The position numbers were made by a program, and so were the translations under genes. From Acidobacteria bacterium UBA823 (GTDB taxonomy: Bacteria; Acidobacteriota; Vicinamibacteria; Vicinamibacterales; UBA823), in NCBI GenBank assembly GCA_002296225.1, contig DBHR01000082.1:1-6893 (forward strand): a stretch of DNA of 6,893 bases, in the 5' to 3' direction. The notes under the pieces are model-generated. The model was not told the origin of the DNA. It made no database searches and saw only the letters and a program-made list of their open reading frames with translations. This document shows positions 6,180-6,893 of the stretch, one piece after another (within the stretch, counting starts at the first letter, position 1; each line of letters begins with the position of its first letter).

Positions 6180-6683
6180 ATGCGTCAGCCGCTCATCGTT
6201 GCGGTGTTCGTTTCCGCGGCCGCAGCCGTCGGTTTCAGCCAAACGCTTGGCACCGTCGACGGCTCGCCGACGGGATTTGTTATCTGGTCCAGCACGGAGC
6301 TTGAAACCATCGCCAACCGCCTCGAACTCGAGATCGGGGACCGCGCGATGGTCTACGAAACAGTCCGGAACGACAAGGGCCACTCAGTCTATTTCGTTCT
6401 CCGAGGCCTCACTGGGCGCGCCGAGTTCCACGAAACCGAAGCCGACCTGTATGTGGTGTACCGTGGCCACGCAACCTTCGTGATAGGAGGCGAACTGATC
6501 GATGCCGAAACACTACCGCGCAAACAGCAACGCGGGAGTGCGATCCGAAATGGCACGCAACGTACGCTTGGCCCCGGTGACATTATTCACGTCCCCGTAG
6601 CCACACCCCACCAGATCATCATCGCCCCCGGCGAGCCATTTCTCTACACTCTTGTAAAGTTCGACGAGGAACCCTTACAGTAG
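6180..6683 (+). CDS. Exported cupin-domain protein
   Basis: The product is 167 residues. Residues 1-20 are a signal peptide (MRQPLIVAVF, then VSAAAAVGFS) with probable cleavage near residues 20-22 and no lipobox cysteine, so the protein is probably periplasmic. The rest is one small cupin barrel. Motif 1 is represented by AEFHETEADLYVVYRGHATF (81-100), with His84 and Glu85/Glu87 as possible metal ligands. Motif 2 is LGPGDIIHVPVATPHQII (130-147), with the usual Pro139 and His144. Motif 1 reads H-E-x-E where classic cupins have H-x-H, so the metal set may be reduced or altered. Cupins range from sugar isomerases and dioxygenases to non-enzymatic binders, and nothing here decides between them. 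The start is supported by the signal peptide; the Shine-Dalgarno sequence is weak. It probably shares a transcript with the TPR lipoprotein gene. Confidence 0.85.
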   Translation: MRQPLIVAVFVSAAAAVGFSQTLGTVDGSPTGFVIWSSTELETIANRLELEIGDRAMVYETVRNDKGHSVYFVLRGLTGRAEFHETEADLYVVYRGHATFVIGGELIDAETLPRKQQRGSAIRNGTQRTLGPGDIIHVPVATPHQIIIAPGEPFLYTLVKFDEEPLQ

Positions 6684-6714
6684 CCTTAGCCCCGAGCGTA
6701 GCGCAGACGTGGAC

Positions 6715-6757
6715 GGGATCACCGGACCTGCTCGTGTTAATCTTGGTGATTCTTTTT
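6715..6757 (+). terminator. Possible intrinsic terminator after the cupin gene
   Basis: ATCACC (6718-6723) pairs with GGTGAT (6745-6750). The stem extends to nine pairs with two G-T wobbles (6715-6723 with 6745-6753) and is followed by a T run to 6757. The 21-nt loop is long, which weakens the call. Its position between the last operon gene and tRNA-Glu is right for ending the transcript. Confidence 0.4.
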
Positions 6758-6805
6758 GCGCTCAGAACTCGAACAGGGGTTCGGACTGCCATCGCATACG
6801 CCAAA

Positions 6806-6881
6806 GTCCCCATCGTCCAGAGGCCTAGGACGTAGCCCTTTCAAGGCTAAAACACGGGTTCGAATCCCGTTGGGGACGCCA
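6806..6881 (+). tRNA. tRNA-Glu (anticodon UUC)
   Basis: The acceptor stem GTCCCCA (6806-6812) pairs with TGGGGAC (6871-6877). The anticodon stem TAGCC/GGCTA encloses loop CTTTCAA, giving anticodon TTC for glutamate. The T arm ACGGG/CCCGT encloses TTCGAAT. Discriminator G is at 6878 and CCA is encoded at 6879-6881. The D region (GTCCAGAGGCCTAGGAC) has the extended loop typical of bacterial tRNA-Glu. I could not see a convincing promoter in the 50 nt upstream. Only 12 bases follow, so its terminator or any further tRNA in a cluster lies outside the window. Confidence 0.96.
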
Positions 6882-6893
6882 CTTTATGTGGAA

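Noticed and set aside
6770..6783. Hairpin CGAAC/GTTCG upstream of tRNA-Glu
   Set aside because: It is a five-pair stem with no T run after it on either strand, and could be chance.
6756..6800. Promoter for tRNA-Glu (TTGCGC as a -35 box)
   Set aside because: No -10-like hexamer lies 16-18 nt downstream. The nearest AT-rich hexamer, CATACG, is too far away and matches poorly.
347..6881. Possibility that the region between the two tRNA genes is an integrated genomic island
   Set aside because: No integrase, transposase or direct repeat of either tRNA 3' end was found. Shared bases are only the universal T-loop and CCA.

Overview
The window is a G+C-rich bacterial chromosome segment. It carries six protein genes and two tRNA genes. 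I recognise the protein families, but I cannot name the organism from sequence alone. Several features are common in free-living Gram-negative, G+C-rich lineages such as Acidobacteriota or Gemmatimonadota: frequent GTG starts, two probable lipoproteins, an envelope c-type heme protein with a carboxypeptidase-regulatory-like domain, and a His-rich TPR lipoprotein. That placement is inference only.

Layout. Bases 1-210 (minus strand) hold the N-terminal 70 codons of a small protein resembling the Tudor-like C-terminal domain of UvrD/PcrA helicases; it runs off the left edge. Bases 211-346 are a divergent promoter region with two overlapping sigma70-like promoters back to back. tRNA-Lys(UUU) lies at 347-421, followed by a T tract and a structure-rich stretch (422-595) containing an 11-bp imperfect hairpin. 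Five plus-strand genes follow: a lipoprotein with a carboxypeptidase-regulatory-like domain, one CxxCH heme site and a probable beta-propeller (596-2767); a 69-residue two-helix DUF3311-like membrane protein (2778-2987); an SSS-family symporter (2989-4455); a TPR lipoprotein with clustered histidines (4519-6153); and an exported cupin (6180-6683). A possible terminator follows, then tRNA-Glu(UUC) at 6806-6881.

How the genes may work together. The first three genes are 10 nt and 1 nt apart and are very probably co-transcribed. The last two are 26 nt apart and may have their own promoter near 4444-4473. All five products are predicted to be in or outside the cytoplasmic membrane: two lipoproteins, two integral membrane proteins and one secreted protein. 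A plausible but unproven reading is an envelope module in which a heme/propeller lipoprotein binds or oxidises a small molecule and the SSS symporter with its small partner imports it. The substrate cannot be read from the sequence. There is no transposase, integrase, CRISPR array or phage gene.
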